This document shows positions 11,730-24,488 of a DNA stretch of 64,000 nucleotides, piece by piece (position 1 is the stretch's first letter; each line of letters starts with the position of its first letter). The translations under genes were made by a program, and so were the position numbers. The notes below the pieces were generated by a model. That model was not told the origin of the DNA, did not search any database, and saw only the letters and a list, made by a program, of their open reading frames with translations. The stretch comes from Chelydra serpentina (Eukaryota; Chordata; Testudines; Chelydridae): contig JBAIAC010000059.1 in NCBI GenBank assembly GCA_037349315.1, positions 18,446,501 through 18,510,500 on the forward strand, written 5' to 3'.

Positions 11730-14404
11730 ATCCTTCACAGCCAGCAACCTTATGCTGAGGGCTTTCGGAGGTTATGACGACTGTACACATAGGAGACGTA
11801 CATCTCTGTAGTGTATATATCTGTAGTGCATGTACACACCTCCAGAGTAGCTTGAGGATCCAAGAAGAACAGCTCTATATCTATACGCAGCTTCATTTAA
11901 AATATTCCAGTTGGAGATAAGGCTACAAAATCAAACAAGGGAACCAGGAAAAGCAGTGAAGCGACCCGTAAAAAACCCGCACTGTAAAGGCACCTTGTTC
12001 AGTAAATCAATGGAATTTTAGATTTATTTTTAAGTGAATCCCAAACAGCGCAAGCCCAGAAACAGGACAGGTTGTGGCAATGCAAGTTGCTCCACACTGC
12101 CACATCTAAAATCTGCCTCGTAGGCGGTACAATCCAGTTTAAGACTGAAAGAAGGGTTCTGTTTCTAAGCCACCGAGTTCTTTGCTGGAACCCTCAGCAG
12201 TAGCTTCAATTTCTGGTCATTCGGAACTAGACTGAGATGGATTCCCTTTGCATAGAACATGGGTGACAGGTTGTGGTATATTTCATGCTGCTCTCAAGCC
12301 ACACTTCACTCAGTCCAGAAAAATAGAGACTCTCTCATTAGTTTTAGGTTTTATAATTAATTTGATCTCCCTAAAGGTAAATTTGAGGTTGCAGGAGTTG
12401 GGGGAGACCTTGTTTCGCAATGAATAGAGTTATTCCATTCTTAAATGCTTTTGAGTGTAGTTATTGGCCAGGGATTTTCAGAATGATTAGGATTTTGTTT
12501 GCTGCAGCTTTTGGGATGCCCAACTTGACATACCTTAACGGGGTCTGAGCTTCAGAGAGCGGGCAATCAACAGTTTCTGAAAAAATTAGGTCCCTTTAAG
12601 GTCTCTCAGATTGGGCACCCAAAGTCACTAGTAATTCTTGGCCATTGCACGTAGGCCAATACAGCAGGGATTTAAAAAAAATAAAAAAATAAGACCATTA
12701 GGCTTAAAACAGAGTTTCTATAAAATAAAGTGGGTTTTTTTGCAGAGAGATTCAAAAGCATCTTTTCTTGCACAGACCTAAAACATTTCCTACAAATAGC
12801 ATTTATATGGAACTATTTTGCTGGATTTGAGTGGGGAGCACTGGCCTGAATCTAAAGATTTCCAAGCTGCAGCAACCCCTGCTGTCCTGGCTGTAGTGGA
12901 GAGGGGGTCAGTAGTTCCTCTCAGTGCCATTTTCAGGCACGTCATGAGGAATCACACATTACACCCTTCATGGGGTTCGCATGTGGCTTAGATATTTTTC
13001 ACCAGAGCAGATCATCCTGGACATTGATAGGGATTACAAGACTATCCCGAGTCACAGTAAATGCAACAGATCTCAAAGCAATATAAACCTTCTTCAGGTT
13101 ATGAACCAGCCTCTAGCTATTGGCTGTTAGGAGGAAGTTATCCTGAGGGGCAGGTTATCCTATAGTTGCCTACTGCCGGGTTTCTTGTACCTTCCACTCA
13201 TTCAGCCGGAGCTGGCCATTGTCAGAGACCAGATACTGCACTGAATGGATCCTGATCTAACCCCGAGTGGCGATCCCTATCTACTGAATAGCAGCCTCTG
13301 AAGCATCTGATCTTGGCCACTGTTAGGATGGCAGACTAGGAGAAAGATTAATCTGTTCAAATGTGGCAGCCCCAGTGTTCCCTTATCAGTCTGCCTGAAG
13401 GGCTTAAGCTGGCAGTTGACAGAAAGGGTACATTATAGTGACCACCTCATACAGAGCAGAACATTGTTGGTCTTCCTATTCGTCACCCAGGGAAGCCTAT
13501 GGCAACCAACTGTTCCTTGTCCTCAATTCTAACTCGGGACCGACTAGTTAGCAACGAAGAACTAGTTTTAGCCACACTTGAGCCCCTGCCACCCATGCGT
13601 CAGTAACATCTGCTGGGCTAAAACCTCCACAAGCTGCCTCCTCCGTTCTGCTCTACAAAACGGGCAGCACCGGCGTGCACTCACCCTCTGAGCGCTCGCT
13701 CTCTCTGGAGCCTTCAGTCTTCTCCCAAACCTAACTAAGCCCCAGTGCCATGCACTAGGGACGTCCTAGCAGAGATATGGCTAAAGCATGCCTTGGCAAG
13801 GCCTTATGATGGTTTGGGTTTTTTTAAACCCATCAGTTCTCAAGTAGGAAACAGACAAATCCAAGATGGAGGCTCCTCTGCACTTCCCATGACTGACATT
13901 GTATTGCATTTATTTTGATCACAGCTGCTCAGGTTTAACACATGGGTTTTTTGATAAATATTAAGCAGCATTACATTGAGATCTGGCTTTTCTGGCTATT
14001 TTGGGGATGGGTTGGTTTTGTGGGTTGTTCATTTTGTTTTTAATGTTCACAGTTGTTTGCATCTCCATAGTCACCAGGCTTAGGGAGTGAGCTCACACAG
14101 GGTAAGCATGCAGCTATTTCCACTTCCCTAGTGAGGTTACCATAAGGGGGAATATTTCTGCATAGCCAACATGAGATTGGTATGTTTCGCCCCAAAGAGA
14201 AATTTGATACCTGCTTCTACCTTCCGTGCCTATGCACAGGCTAGAGAGCTGGCTGGAATTTCTCATTCCAAACTGACAGCCTTAAGAAAAAAACGCTTGT
14301 GTGTGTGTGAAGTTTAATTTCTGAGAAGAAATGAAAACTGAAAATTCTCAGTGTTGAAGAGTCAGAACTCCAGTTTTTGCCCATACTGGTCATTTTCCAG
14401 TAGC

Positions 14405-14437
14405 AAAAAAGAAAAAAGAAAAAAGAAAAAAGAAAAA
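14405..14437 (+). repeat. (A6G)n low-complexity repeat
   Basis: Nearly five units of a 7-base A6G repeat in the convergent spacer. Confidence 0.9.
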
Positions 14438-15390
14438 GGGCAATCCCCCAAATAAGAATCTGGAAAATTTCAAAGTTTTTCCATGAAACAATTAAGAAAA
14501 TAAGAATTGCTTGGCAAAATGTATTTCCTATTTTTGGACTAGCTCTAATATGCTATACAGGTGGTCAGGGAGTTAAGATACCACTGACACAGAAAGGTGG
14601 CTTGGTGCAGACAACATTGTACTGACCTAGGCTGAGAATGGAGATATTTTGCATCAATTAAAATATATGTGCAGATAGGCAGGTATTCTCAGGAGTCCGA
14701 GAGAGTTAGGCACCCAGATTACATTGAATTTCAGTAAGATTTGGACATTTATCTCACATACAGTCTGCTGAAAAAATTCCAGCCTTATTTTTGGCTCAAT
14801 CATTTAAAACCTTTCCCCAATTGCTATTTTGTTGTTAATTACATATTTACAGGGTGAGGGTTCAGAAATGGCTCTGTGGTTGCTTCTTAGGCCTAATCTA
14901 TATACACAAAACTAATTAATTCACTTTGGTTAAAAATCATCTCTATCTAGTTGCACCAGTACAACCTCTAGCGTGGATGTAGTTATACTGTATAAAGGTG
15001 CTTATCCTTGCATAGTTTATTCCTCTTTCCTTATAGGAATAGCTATACTGATATAACACACTTAGACCAATGTAATTACCTCAGAACTATTGGGTTTTAC
15101 CATGACTATCCCAATATAGTCAAGGCAGTCTAAACTAGAAAGTTGTACAAGGCTTTAGTCAACAGAAATCTCTACTAAAACTTTAAGACAATCCTTTTAA
15201 GCAGTGCCTATTATTTTTTTCTTCAACTTTTCAAATACAGAACAAGGAGCTTGTCTTCCTTAGGAAGCTACCACCTAATTCATATGATGCAGAACACAAC
15301 TCCACAACCAGTGTAGACAGCACACAGGTAGTGTAACAACTTGTCTGGTGGTTGCAGGAAAGGTTTAGCCATGAGCCGCTGGAACAAAAC

Positions 15391-15470
15391 ACCAGATGCA
15401 ACTGAAGAAGTGGGTTTTTTACCCACGAAAGCTTATGCCCAAATAAATCTGTTAGCCTTTAAGGTGCTAT
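15391..15470 (+). repeat. Turtle repeat with hammerhead-like motif, copy 1
   Basis: The copy contains CTGAAGA (15402-15408), a 6-bp stem GTGGGT/ACCCAC (15410-15415 and 15421-15426), GAAA (15427-15430), and GCTTATGC. The sequence continues as TCTGTTAGCCTTTAAGGTGC, like the other copies at 25310, 52796 and 62831. The family is abundant in turtle genomes by my recollection; I do not know its formal name. Confidence 0.75.
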
Positions 15471-16597
15471 TAGTTAATGATGTAACAAGATAAGTGTCTT
15501 AACCACCCTAATTTTCTAGCAAAGTCAACTCCAAATTGTTGCCAGGAAGCCTGTCTCAGGTGAAGTCAAATTAAACTCAAATATAAATGGTTCAGGTCAC
15601 TGATTTTTAAATCTGAAGATCGGGTTTATAAAAAACAAAACATACTGGTTTTGAATTTTCAGGATGGGAAAATACACTGAGAAAGTCTCATTTGGACTCT
15701 GCATGACAAGGTTTCCAAATGCTGCCCCAGTTTTGTTTTTAGCTTGCTTCTGCATAGCTGCTTTGGGACATCATCAGCTATTTGCAGTTTCCTGTAATGG
15801 TGGTCAAGAGTTCAGTCCTTCAACCAGATGCCCTTGATTGGCAGCTCTTTTGTCCGGCAGCATACAGTAGCCTCGTTCTAATGCCAAAACAAGTTTGCTT
15901 CAAAAACACACACAAAAAAACCAAAAAAAACCCAGAACTTAGAAACACAGAAAATCTATTAGTTGCCTAGTAAGAGTAACTCCACTGCAGCAAAGTTGGC
16001 GCACACAAAGGACACCAATTACCATTCATGGGGATCTGCATTATTAGCATCAAGCAGAGCAGCTAAAATTTTTACAGCTGGGAGGTTAGGCCAATTTGGC
16101 AAGAGAAGATAATTCAGTAGTTACTGAAACGTCAACCCACATTCTGTCCTATAGGGACAGTGACCCAGGGAACAAGGCAGGTCTCACACAGATGAGAGGG
16201 AAGGTGCTTGCTTGTTTTAGCAATTTAGAAAAGTGTACAACTGCTCAGTTTTTTGCTGTCCCCACCCCCCGTCACCTCACTGCATTTGCAATAAAGCCCA
16301 GTCTGCTGCATAGGCAAAACAACTTGCAGGGAGCTCAGTTTCCAGAATGGAGAGTAGGCGAAAGCAGGCCACATTGCATTGCTTAGCCTTACAACACAGA
16401 GAATATCAGAGCAGGAAGCAGATACATTCAGTAAAGGAGGGCTTGTTTCTGGAACCATGGACATTGGAAAGAAGAGATCATGGACTTCCAGAGACCTTTG
16501 GAACTGGCTGTATTAGCAATCTGCACCCCTACTACAGGCTGTCTCCTAAGAGACAGTCGTTCAATGTATTAAGACCTCTGTTGATCAAGGTTAGCGG

Positions 16598-17394
16598 ACA
16601 CTGTGGATAGTTCTCTAAAAACGTCCACTCAATGTGCAGCAGCAGTCAAAAAAGTGACCAGAATGTTAGGAATCATTAAGAAAAGGATAGAGAATAAGAC
16701 AGAAAATATATTGCCTCAATATATATCCATGGTATGCTCACATCTTGAATACTGCATGCAGATGTGGTCACCCCATCTCGAAAAAGATATATTGGAATTG
16801 GAAAAGGTTCAGAAAAGGGCAACAAACATTATTAGGGGTATGGAACGACTGCCATATGAGGAGAGATGGGGCTTTTCAGCTTGGAAAAGAGACTACTAAA
16901 GGGGGGATATGATAGAGGTTTATAAAATCATGACTAGTGTGGAGAAAGTAATTAAGGAAGTATTATTTACTCCTTTTCATAACACAAGAATTGGTGGGGT
17001 CACCAAATGAAATTAATAGACAGCAGGTTTAAAACAAACAAAAGGAAGTATTTTTTCACATAACAGAGTCAACCTGTGGAACTCCTTGCCAGAGGATGTT
17101 GTGAAGGTCAAGACTATAACAGGGTTCAAAAAAGAAAAAAAAAAAAGAACTAGATAATTTCAGGGAGAATAGGTCAAACAGCTATTAGCCAGGATGGACA
17201 GGGATGGTGTCCCTAGCCTCTGTTTGCCAGAAGCTGGGAATGGGCAACAGGGGATGGATCACTTGATGATTACCTGTTCTGTTCATCCCCTCTGGAGCAC
17301 CTGGCATTGGCAACTGTTGGAAGACAGGATACTGGGCTAGATGGACCTTTGGTCTGACCCAGTATGGCCATTCTTATGTTCCTATGTTATGACA
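16598..17394 (+). mobile_element. CR1 LINE 3' fragment
   Basis: The frame 16603-16899 encodes QCAAAVKKVTRMLGIIKKRI, then SHLEYCMQMWSPHLEKDILE and LEKVQKRAT. This is the end of the CR1 ORF2 protein after the RT domain. It is followed by the CR1 3' region (AACTCCTTGCCAGAGGATGT) and the tail GGCCATTCTTATGTTCCTAT. It is 5' truncated, with stops after about residue 99. Confidence 0.9.
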
Positions 17395-17988
17395 TGTTGT
17401 GGAAAGAGAAAGGGAAATAACTAAACCCCTTCAATGTGTGGTTGAAGTTACTAAGGTATTATGTGGTGGTAGCCAATCAGTAACTGTACAAGCCATCACT
17501 TGGAGACAACCTCTTGTTTCATGAACCTGCCAAGAGGAAGTGGAGGGTGCGGGGGAGAATGCGCAACACCTTGCCCTGTGACACTTTAGAGCGAGCCTTC
17601 CAGTCGCTTAAAAAGTGGTATCATGGGGCTCCCCAGGCCTCGAGTGGAAAACCAGAGTGTGAAAGGGGGAGAGAAGTGCTAAAAGAAGATAGGTAGGGAG
17701 AGGAGAGACACTCAAGACATGAAACAGTCACAGAAGCAAGCGAAAGCAGAGGTGAAGCCCAGCACCCAAAGCCATTTCAGCCTTTTTGTCTCTACCAACA
17801 TTTGGAGCCAGAGAGAGACTGAACTGCAGTACTGTGGGGCAATGGTGCCAAGCCCTCACCATATAGATTATTGGCTATGGCTGTCCTAGGGGAGGTCTAG
17901 TCATTGCCTGTTTGCCTTTCGAGGAGGGACTGAGTGATTCAGAGACAGGAGTCTAAATCTCCTGGACAGGCTCAAACTAATGAAGTGA

Positions 17989-17994
17989 TTTATT
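17989..17994 (-). promoter_or_regulatory. Possible LSP1 poly(A) signal
   Basis: AATAAA on the - strand (TTTATT as written) is the first canonical signal that I find downstream of the LSP1 stop, implying a 3' UTR of roughly 1.2 kb. A variant AGTAAA lies nearer, at about 18857-18862. No downstream GU-rich element was assessed. Confidence 0.3.
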
Positions 17995-18649
17995 TCCCTG
18001 GATGGGGAGGAAAACCCCTTTAAGTGAGCAGCAGGAACTCAGATAATGAGGTTTAACCGCACCTAGGAGAGCCAAGCTCAGCAAGGCCAGGCTTGACACA
18101 TGAAAGAGGACAAGGCATATGATGAAAGCAGAGAGTTGAAGCAGGTTTTAGAAACGAGGAGCAGAGAGGTGGGTATGGTCACAAAGTGGCCTATAGGGCT
18201 CCATGTCTGGATAGACAATTCCATGGGGTGGGAATGCATGTGGTAATTAGGGAGGGATGGAAGAGGTGCTTTTGTAAAGACTGAGCTCTACATTAAGCTT
18301 GGAAAGTCAATAAAGGTTTTATGAGAAGTCAAACATTGTTTTTTCCTGCGCAGAGCGTCAGACACTCAGGGTGCTTTGCCATTATCACACCGCTTGAAGC
18401 GAGCTCTTCTTTGCCTTTAAGTCTTCTACTACTGGCCACTTGAGATAGCACAGGGATATCTATTAATACAAGCACCACAGTCCTGAGAGGGTGGGGAACA
18501 GTCTCTGGGTTTCAAGTGGGCACAGATAACATCTATGCTCTTCCCCTCCCTGCTTAATGTGACTAGACCGTTCCTTCTGTGCCACTTGTCTATCTAGAAA
18601 GAGTGCACCTTTTCATGAGATCACTCCCCCATCCCACCTCCAAGCATAG

Positions 18650-18720
18650 CCCTGATCCAAATAGCCACTGAAGTCAATAGGAATCCTTTCATTGACCTCA
18701 ATGTTCACTGGATCAGGTCC
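18650..18720. repeat. Short palindromic repeat (CCTGATCCAAATAGCC)
   Basis: CCCTGATCCAAATAGCCACT and CACTGGATCAGGTCC pair, with GAAGTCAATAG and ATTGACCTCA as the inner stem. It is the same family as 434-497 and 28663-28734. Confidence 0.6.
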
Positions 18721-19221
18721 CATGAACACATTGGACACAGAGGACGTGGTTAGCTTCCATGACTATCTGGAATGAACTCCAACTACCCCCCACAGTTCTT
18801 ACTCTCTACAGCATAAGAGAACAGGTTAAGCCATGTCTAGTTCAACCAAGGCACTTTTACTCGGAGTGGGGCTGAGGTCAGTAGCTTCCATAGTCAGTCT
18901 GATCTGCAAGGTAAGTTTTCTAGCTGCAGCTAACATGGGCATCCTACTCTGCACAGCTGCCAGAAAGAATTTCTTGGTGCATGCCCTTCTGCTTCTACCC
19001 CAAAGAGGATTGTTTGCCGAGAAGTAGGAACCCACCCTTTGTCCATACAGTACCTTCCAACCCACGCATTGGCTGGCAATGTAGAATGTATAGGCTAAAA
19101 AACAGGTTTTATGCTTATTGTGCTAAATTGTCCTAGCTGTCCTGCCAGAGAAGTACCAGGTGGTTCTCCTGCTGTCAGAGGCTGTGTCTAACCTACCTGG
19201 TTGATTGGTACTCCACACTCG

Positions 19222-19311
19222 TTATTGCTCTGTTGCATCATCTATCAACACCTTCTTGTACTGGCCATGTCCAGTGGCTACAAACTTGTACTTCTTGCCA
19301 GAAGCGGTGGT
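19222..19311 (-). CDS. LSP1: LSP1 terminal coding exon and stop
   Basis: The exon encodes TTASGKKYKFVATGHGQYKK, then VLIDDATEQ and TAA. Human ends TPSGKRYKFVATGHGKYEKV, then LVEGGPAP. The acceptor is CATTCAG|ACC at 19311, in phase 0. The KYKFVATGHGxY sequence is characteristic of LSP1 C-termini. The 3' UTR continues leftward. The first canonical AATAAA that I find on this strand is about 1.2 kb further on, at 17989-17994. Confidence 0.95.
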   Translation of the reverse strand, partial: TTASGKKYKFVATGHGQYKKVLIDDATEQ

Positions 19312-19761
19312 CTGAATGGGAGAAGAGAAGTGAGGATTAGGGTCCTTCTTCAAGTGTCCATCTCCCAGCCAACACAAACAATTCTTCATATTTATGAAAT
19401 TTAACAAAAAAAGAGTCAAATAAACTGAAGTATGAGGAGCAGGTGAGGTTCTCTGCCTTCAATATTTTAATGTGGCCCAGATTCCCACATGGGGTGAGAG
19501 CTTGCTATTACCTGTTCCTACCACCTCTTTGCCTAGACAAATACATACAATAAAATAATAATGGAGATGGATAATTCTTGGAACTACCAGATAATACAAC
19601 AATTTTAAAATTCATCATAGCATCAATGGGAAGATGCAGCTCAGTCAAACTGCTCCGGTAACCCCACACCGAAAGAAGAGGCAGTATCAGAGTTGAAGTT
19701 CTATGGAGCCAGGACTATTCTCAATCTTGGGTAAGTACCTTTTAATGCACTATACCCATGC

Positions 19762-20075
19762 ACTCTAAGGGCTTGTCTTCACTACCCGCCGGATCGGCGG
19801 GTAGCAATCGATCCATCGGGGATCGATTTTTTGCATCTCATTTAGACGCGATTAATTGATCCCCGAAAGCGCTCCCCGTCAGCTCCGGAAATCCACCTCA
19901 TCGAATGGCGGAAACGGAGTTGACAGGGGAGCGGCAGCGATCGACTCGCCGCCGTCCTCATGGCCAGGTAAGTCGATTACGATACGCCGACTTCAGCTAC
20001 GTTATTCAGCTGAAGCTGCGTATCGTAGATCGACCACCCCCACTCCCCCACTAGTGTAGCCCTGGGCTTAGAGGC
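19762..20075 (+). mobile_element. CpG-rich MITE-like element, copy 1
   Basis: It begins TAAGGGCTTGTCTTCACTAC and ends CTAGTGTAGCCCTGGGCTTA, giving imperfect inverted ends. It contains several GATCGA/CGATC sites and a local inverted repeat (CTTCAGCTACG / AGCTGAAGCTGCG). The related copies at 24489 and 38085 share these blocks. The superfamily was not determined. CpG content is far above the surroundings. Confidence 0.7.
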
Positions 20076-20531
20076 CTCTACACTTTTCAGAACTAGCAGA
20101 CAGCCCAGAAACAGAGCCCCAGGTATCTAGGCCACTCTGCACTTCCAGAGAATTAGGCTATTTAAATTTTTTTTAAAACAATTAGCTCAACCTGCAGAGT
20201 TTCAATCCAAATGCAAACGATATCAGAGCCTGGGAGGGGGCGGGAAATCTTGGGCTTTGGTCCCAGTCCTTCATTAAATTAGTGGGAATGTTTATTACAA
20301 CAGGTGTGTTTAGAAAAGGACAGCATACCTTCCTGTCACTGCCATGGAGGATACCTCCTTTGGCTTAGGCCTATGCTTCTGTTAGCAGGCAACTTCAACC
20401 CATGCTCCAATATACAGGCATCCATCTCCTTTCTCTCCCCCTCTGACCTAAGGGAGAATTCTCTTGAACAAACTCAGCCCCAAGACCATAATGCAAGTGC
20501 TATAACAGACACCTAGGGAGAAGCTACTTAC

Positions 20532-20612
20532 CTTGATGTTGCCTTCATTTTTGGGAGTACCCTTCTGTTCCCACATGCTTCGCTTATTCACAATATCTCC
20601 AGCCACAATATC
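20532..20612 (-). CDS. LSP1: LSP1 exon encoding DIVAGDIVNKRSMWEQKG
   Basis: The 27 codons run DIVAGDIVNKRSMWEQKG, then TPKNEGNIK. Human has DIVAGDMSKKSLWEQKG followed by GSKTSSTIK. The acceptor is CCCAG|GAT and the donor is AAG|GTAAGT, both in phase 0. Together with the terminal exon this is the most conserved part of the protein. In mammals this basic C-terminal region is the actin-binding part. Confidence 0.95.
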
Positions 20613-21507
20613 CTGGGGACATAAGAATGAATCTCATCATCCGGCCACCAACACAGCTGAAAGCTGCCTTTGTTCATTTCACACTTACTGAAGCCACCTG
20701 CCCAATAACTATGGTATTTGGCCATGTGATTGGGTAGAGTCACACCGGTCAGGAACATGGCTGCATACCAGAGGGCATGAGACTCCCTTTTCTTAACCAT
20801 CCTCCAACATTTGGTATTTTAACAGGACACTGGATCGAAGGCCCAAGATGTAGGGTTTGTAGGGAAAAGGGTTTACAATATTAAGAAGTATTAATAGGAA
20901 AGTTTTTTTCCTAGGAAGCCTTAAGTGAAACCGTTTTCAGAGAGGCATTTTTGCCTTGAGCCCTTTGCAACCTAGATGTTGCAGCATTGTGCCAGCTTCT
21001 TTCCATTGTTCAAATTGACAACTTGCCTGGACCTTGGATTAGACCCCACTGAGCCATCAATACGCAGCAACTGGAGCAGACAAGGAAACAACCGTTTCCA
21101 GCAGTTCAGTTTAACTCCATTTCAAGCCGTGATAAACAAAACCCGTTTCCTTGGTATTTGCATGATTGTGGCTGGGGCTAATCCAGGTACAGACAAAGCT
21201 TTAGTGACTTGTAGGAAGTAGAGACAGAACATCTGAAAGTTTTAACATGGATGTCAATAGAAGAGGGGAAGAATGGGGTTTTAACCTGACATTGCTACTC
21301 CTGATACCATTGTCCTTTCAAGGCCCTACTCCACAAGGATATGCACCTGAATAATTAGCGTAAATCCAGCCAGCCACATAGCAGAGTAGTTTTCTTTCTG
21401 AAGTTCATGCTATTAGACACAGGGGCAGCCCTCTGACATTAAACAAAGAGCTGTACCCCTTCTCCTGCAGTAGAGTTAGCTGGGCATATAAAGCTCAGCA
21501 GTCTTAC

Positions 21508-21645
21508 CTTACAAGATGGCGATTTAGAGGACTGAGCTGCAACCTCTCCAGTCTCCCAGAGGTTTTTTGTGCTGGCTACAACCATGCCTGTGGTGGCAAG
21601 TTCAAGGGAAGATTGTCGGACGAGTTTCTGAACCTTCTCGGATGT
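21508..21645 (-). CDS. LSP1: LSP1 exon with the conserved kinase-site and WETGEV motif
   Basis: The 46 codons include KLVRQSSLELATTGMVVAST, then KNLWETGEVAAQ and SPSCK. Human has KLARQASIELPSMAVASTKS and RWETGEVQAQ. The LVRQSS sequence keeps the hydrophobic-x-R-x-x-S pattern of the MAPKAPK2 site known in mammalian LSP1, so that regulation may be conserved (inference). The acceptor is TTCCAG|ACA at 21645 and the donor is AAG|GTAAGA at 21507, both in phase 0. Confidence 0.95.
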
Positions 21646-22103
21646 CTGGAAACGAAGCAAATCAAAGTGAAAGTGTTCTGAGCACTTGCAGATTTTTGTG
21701 ACTAGCTTCTTAGGGGAAGGAGGTTGTAAATTATCATTCCGATGGATACATTAACTACAGAGTCATGGGGCAGAAACAAATAAGAACATGGAGGCTAAGT
21801 AGAAGAACATTGTGCCCATTCAGGACAGAGACAGCCCTAGTCTGGTGTAGTAAGACAGGAGAAAATGGCTTATTCACATCTTCAGCGCTCCTGCTCGAAG
21901 GCCACAAGATTCTTTATCCTGATGAATTAAAGAGCACAGAGGGATTTAGGAAGATTAGATTCAATCCCTTCTAGTATTATTATAGCTAGCTGCTAGGGCA
22001 GAGTCTACAAGGACCAAAGGAGGTGGGGACTATCCAGAATAGAATGGAGCCTATATGGGGCTAGGGGTCAAGAGCATGCCACCTATGTGATTGAGAGCAT
22101 CAC

Positions 22104-22185
22104 CTCAATGGCATGAGTGTACTGCTCCAGTCTGTCATCAATCTTGGAAACAGGAAGTGGTGGCTGAGTCTTCTTCACACTGTTG
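22104..22185 (-). CDS. LSP1: LSP1 exon encoding SNSVKKTQPPLPVSKID
   Basis: The exon completes the split serine codon and encodes NSVKKTQPPLPVSKID, then DRLEQYTHAIE. It matches human NSVKKSQPDLPISKID with WLEQYTQAIE and mouse DERLQQYTQATE. The acceptor is CTCTAG|C at 22185 and the donor is GAG|GTGATG at 22103. It lies in the part of mammalian LSP1 that is assigned actin-binding, caldesmon-like activity. Confidence 0.93.
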
Positions 22186-22473
22186 CTAGAGAAAGGAAGG
22201 AAGGAGGAATTCAGTCTTATTGCCTTAAGCTCATGAGAGTGAAGTCTACCCAAGTCTCTTTTGGGAAGAAGCCACTAGTTTCCCCCCCCCGCCCCTCCAA
22301 GTCTCAAATGCTGGTTCTGAAAGATGTCCAAGTGACCCACTAAGCAATAGGACACTGTTCCCCCTCAACCCACCAGCAGTGCCCTCCAGCACGATCACTT
22401 GGAATTGTGCCTTTGGTTCAGGTGCGGGTCTGTGGAGAATTACCAGCCGGTCATTCAGCGGAAGGAGAATTAC

Positions 22474-22517
22474 CTTTTCTTTATGGAGCGGTTCAGGGAT
22501 TCAGTTCGGTCTGTGAT
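22474..22517 (-). CDS. LSP1: LSP1 exon encoding DRTESLNRSIKK
   Basis: This 44-bp exon encodes ITDRTESLNRSIKK and two bases of a serine codon. Mouse LSP1 has DRTESLNRSIKKSNSVKK here, nearly identical across the junction. The acceptor is TTTAG|ATC and the donor is AAAAG|GTAATT. It begins the conserved, basic C-terminal half that binds F-actin in mammals. Confidence 0.92.
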
Positions 22518-24488
22518 CTAAATGGGGAGAGATGAGAAAGAAGAGATCAGTTTTCCCTTCTGCCCTGAGTCCCTCATCTTAATTGGTCATAACTTGAATC
22601 AGTGACTTCTCCCCACCCCTAACAGAGATTTGTGTAGTTTCAAAACTATCTTGTTTCCGCCCACCTCCCTACCTATACCCTGGAATGACTGAACCATCAG
22701 TCAGCCCCTAAAACGCTCCACTTTCCAATCAAGAGGTGGCATCTTCTTCTGCAACAGCAATGATGGTAGATACAGCAGAACTGATGGTGCTGGGCCAACA
22801 AGTTCTGGAGGTGGCTTCAAAGTGGATGAGCTATCAGGAAAGCGAGTGTCTAGAGCATCATAGGATGCACAGCAGTGAAGAGTCAAACATCTGTATTTTA
22901 AAAAGCTTCCCCCCCCTCCCATCTCCAGCCCAGTGATTCCCCCATCTTGAAGGAAGTAACATATAGGGCAGAGTGCAGGAGGAAAAGCTGCATGACACCT
23001 GTACCTCATCCATTCCCCACTGCAGCCACAGCCGGATCTCTGAGGGTCACGAATTCATCTGGCCACAGGAGCCACTAACATGCATGTTGGCTGCCAGTGC
23101 AAGCAGCAACCTCACCACCAAGCTTCCCTCTTCCCACCCCATCAGATTCCAGCGCATGGGTGACCCTGGGGCCAAGCTCCAGGGCTTCTCCACTGTAAGA
23201 GTCACCTAGACTCTTGGTGATGAGGAGAATGGAAGGGGCAGGTATAGAAAGGTAAAAGAGCAACAAACAAAAAAAAGAACATAAAAGCAGGAAAAAGAGG
23301 AAGATGGACAGAAAATGGCCTCTGTGAGGGTACAGAGTTTACATTGGCCAGTCCACTACAAGGAGGCTTCAAAACAGGAGTGATTTAACCAGCAGAGCCT
23401 TCTGGCAAAGCAAACCCTACTGAAAAGTTTACTTGCAGAAGGACGTGCACAAGCAATTAGCCCAAAACATGCTGTGCACTCACACACCAAGGTGCAGCAG
23501 ATGAGCTTACATATCAGATGAGCATCTGACAAGACACAACTTGCCTTCTTGGTGACGGTCCAATTGCTATGTGGACATACGCAAGATAGATTAGAAGAGG
23601 TGGTTTGTAGACGCCCTCAAGCTCTATTACTCTAAACGGGGATGCATTAGGATGATTGCTCTGCTGGTTTATAGCATACGTGTTTGGGAGTATTCTCTGT
23701 AAAATGCACCTCTCGCTGAGCAGTTCATATCACGTCCATTTTCTGCTCTGGAAAATTATTCCTTTATTAGCAGAGCTACAACACTGGAGAGGCTGGGGAG
23801 TGTTTGCAGTTTGAGCTCAGGACTGTGAATCCAGAATCAAAAACAGAGAATCAGCCCTCGGAGTTCTATTCCCAACTCAAGTAGCAAGTTAATTTGGCAA
23901 TTTGGGCAGGTTCTAGATCACCATCTGTGTCTGGGCTTCTGAAGAATAGGGATAGCATATCACAACCCACATCTGTTGGGTATTTACAATAAATTTTGTA
24001 ATTCTTGGAGGAGAGGCACTATACAGGAACAAGGGTTTGCTCTATTGTTCCATTCCCCCACCAAGAGTCCAGCATTAACACTGCTCCCATGTCCACAGAC
24101 AGCTATTACAAGTACAAACCGAAGAAGTTGCTTCATTTCTGCATGACACTCCAGAGCCTATTCACAGCCTTTCTGCACTGCTCACTTACCTGAACCCTGC
24201 TCCCCAGCCCAGACATTCACATTGATGAATTTGCAGAAGGACAGAATGGAACATTATAAACATCTAGCTGACTTCCTGGCTCCAGGCCATAGAGGAAGTC
24301 TATGGCAAGACTTCAGGTGACCATCTTCCCTTCTTCTGTGGCTGGCTACTTCATGCCTTGAGAACCCCTTCATTCCTCCATTGCTCATTTTTTAAATCCC
24401 CCTCTCCTGGCCAAAGAGGCCTTTGAAGTCTCAGACTGCTACTTGTTATGTTAAGACCTCACCCACCCACCCAGGACCTCTGGATCGA

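Larger units (their letters stand above)
11750..16590. other. Spacer between the convergent genes, first part
   Basis: No coding block is recognisable. The stretch at about 12500-12620 (GGGATGCCCAACTTGACATA ... AGATTGGGCACCCAAAG) is another decayed palindromic repeat. About 14890-15140 looks like an old TIR element (CTTAGGCCTAATC at the left, AGTCTAAACTAG at the right). One turtle repeat lies at 15391. Confidence 0.5.
17395..19221. other. Spacer, includes LSP1 3' UTR
   Basis: The right part is LSP1 3' UTR on the - strand. On the + strand the stretch 17510-18320 is purine-rich, has a 60-codon frame at 17514 and ends with AATAAA at 18309-18314, so a non-coding + strand exon is possible but unsupported. 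One palindrome lies at 18650. Confidence 0.4.
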
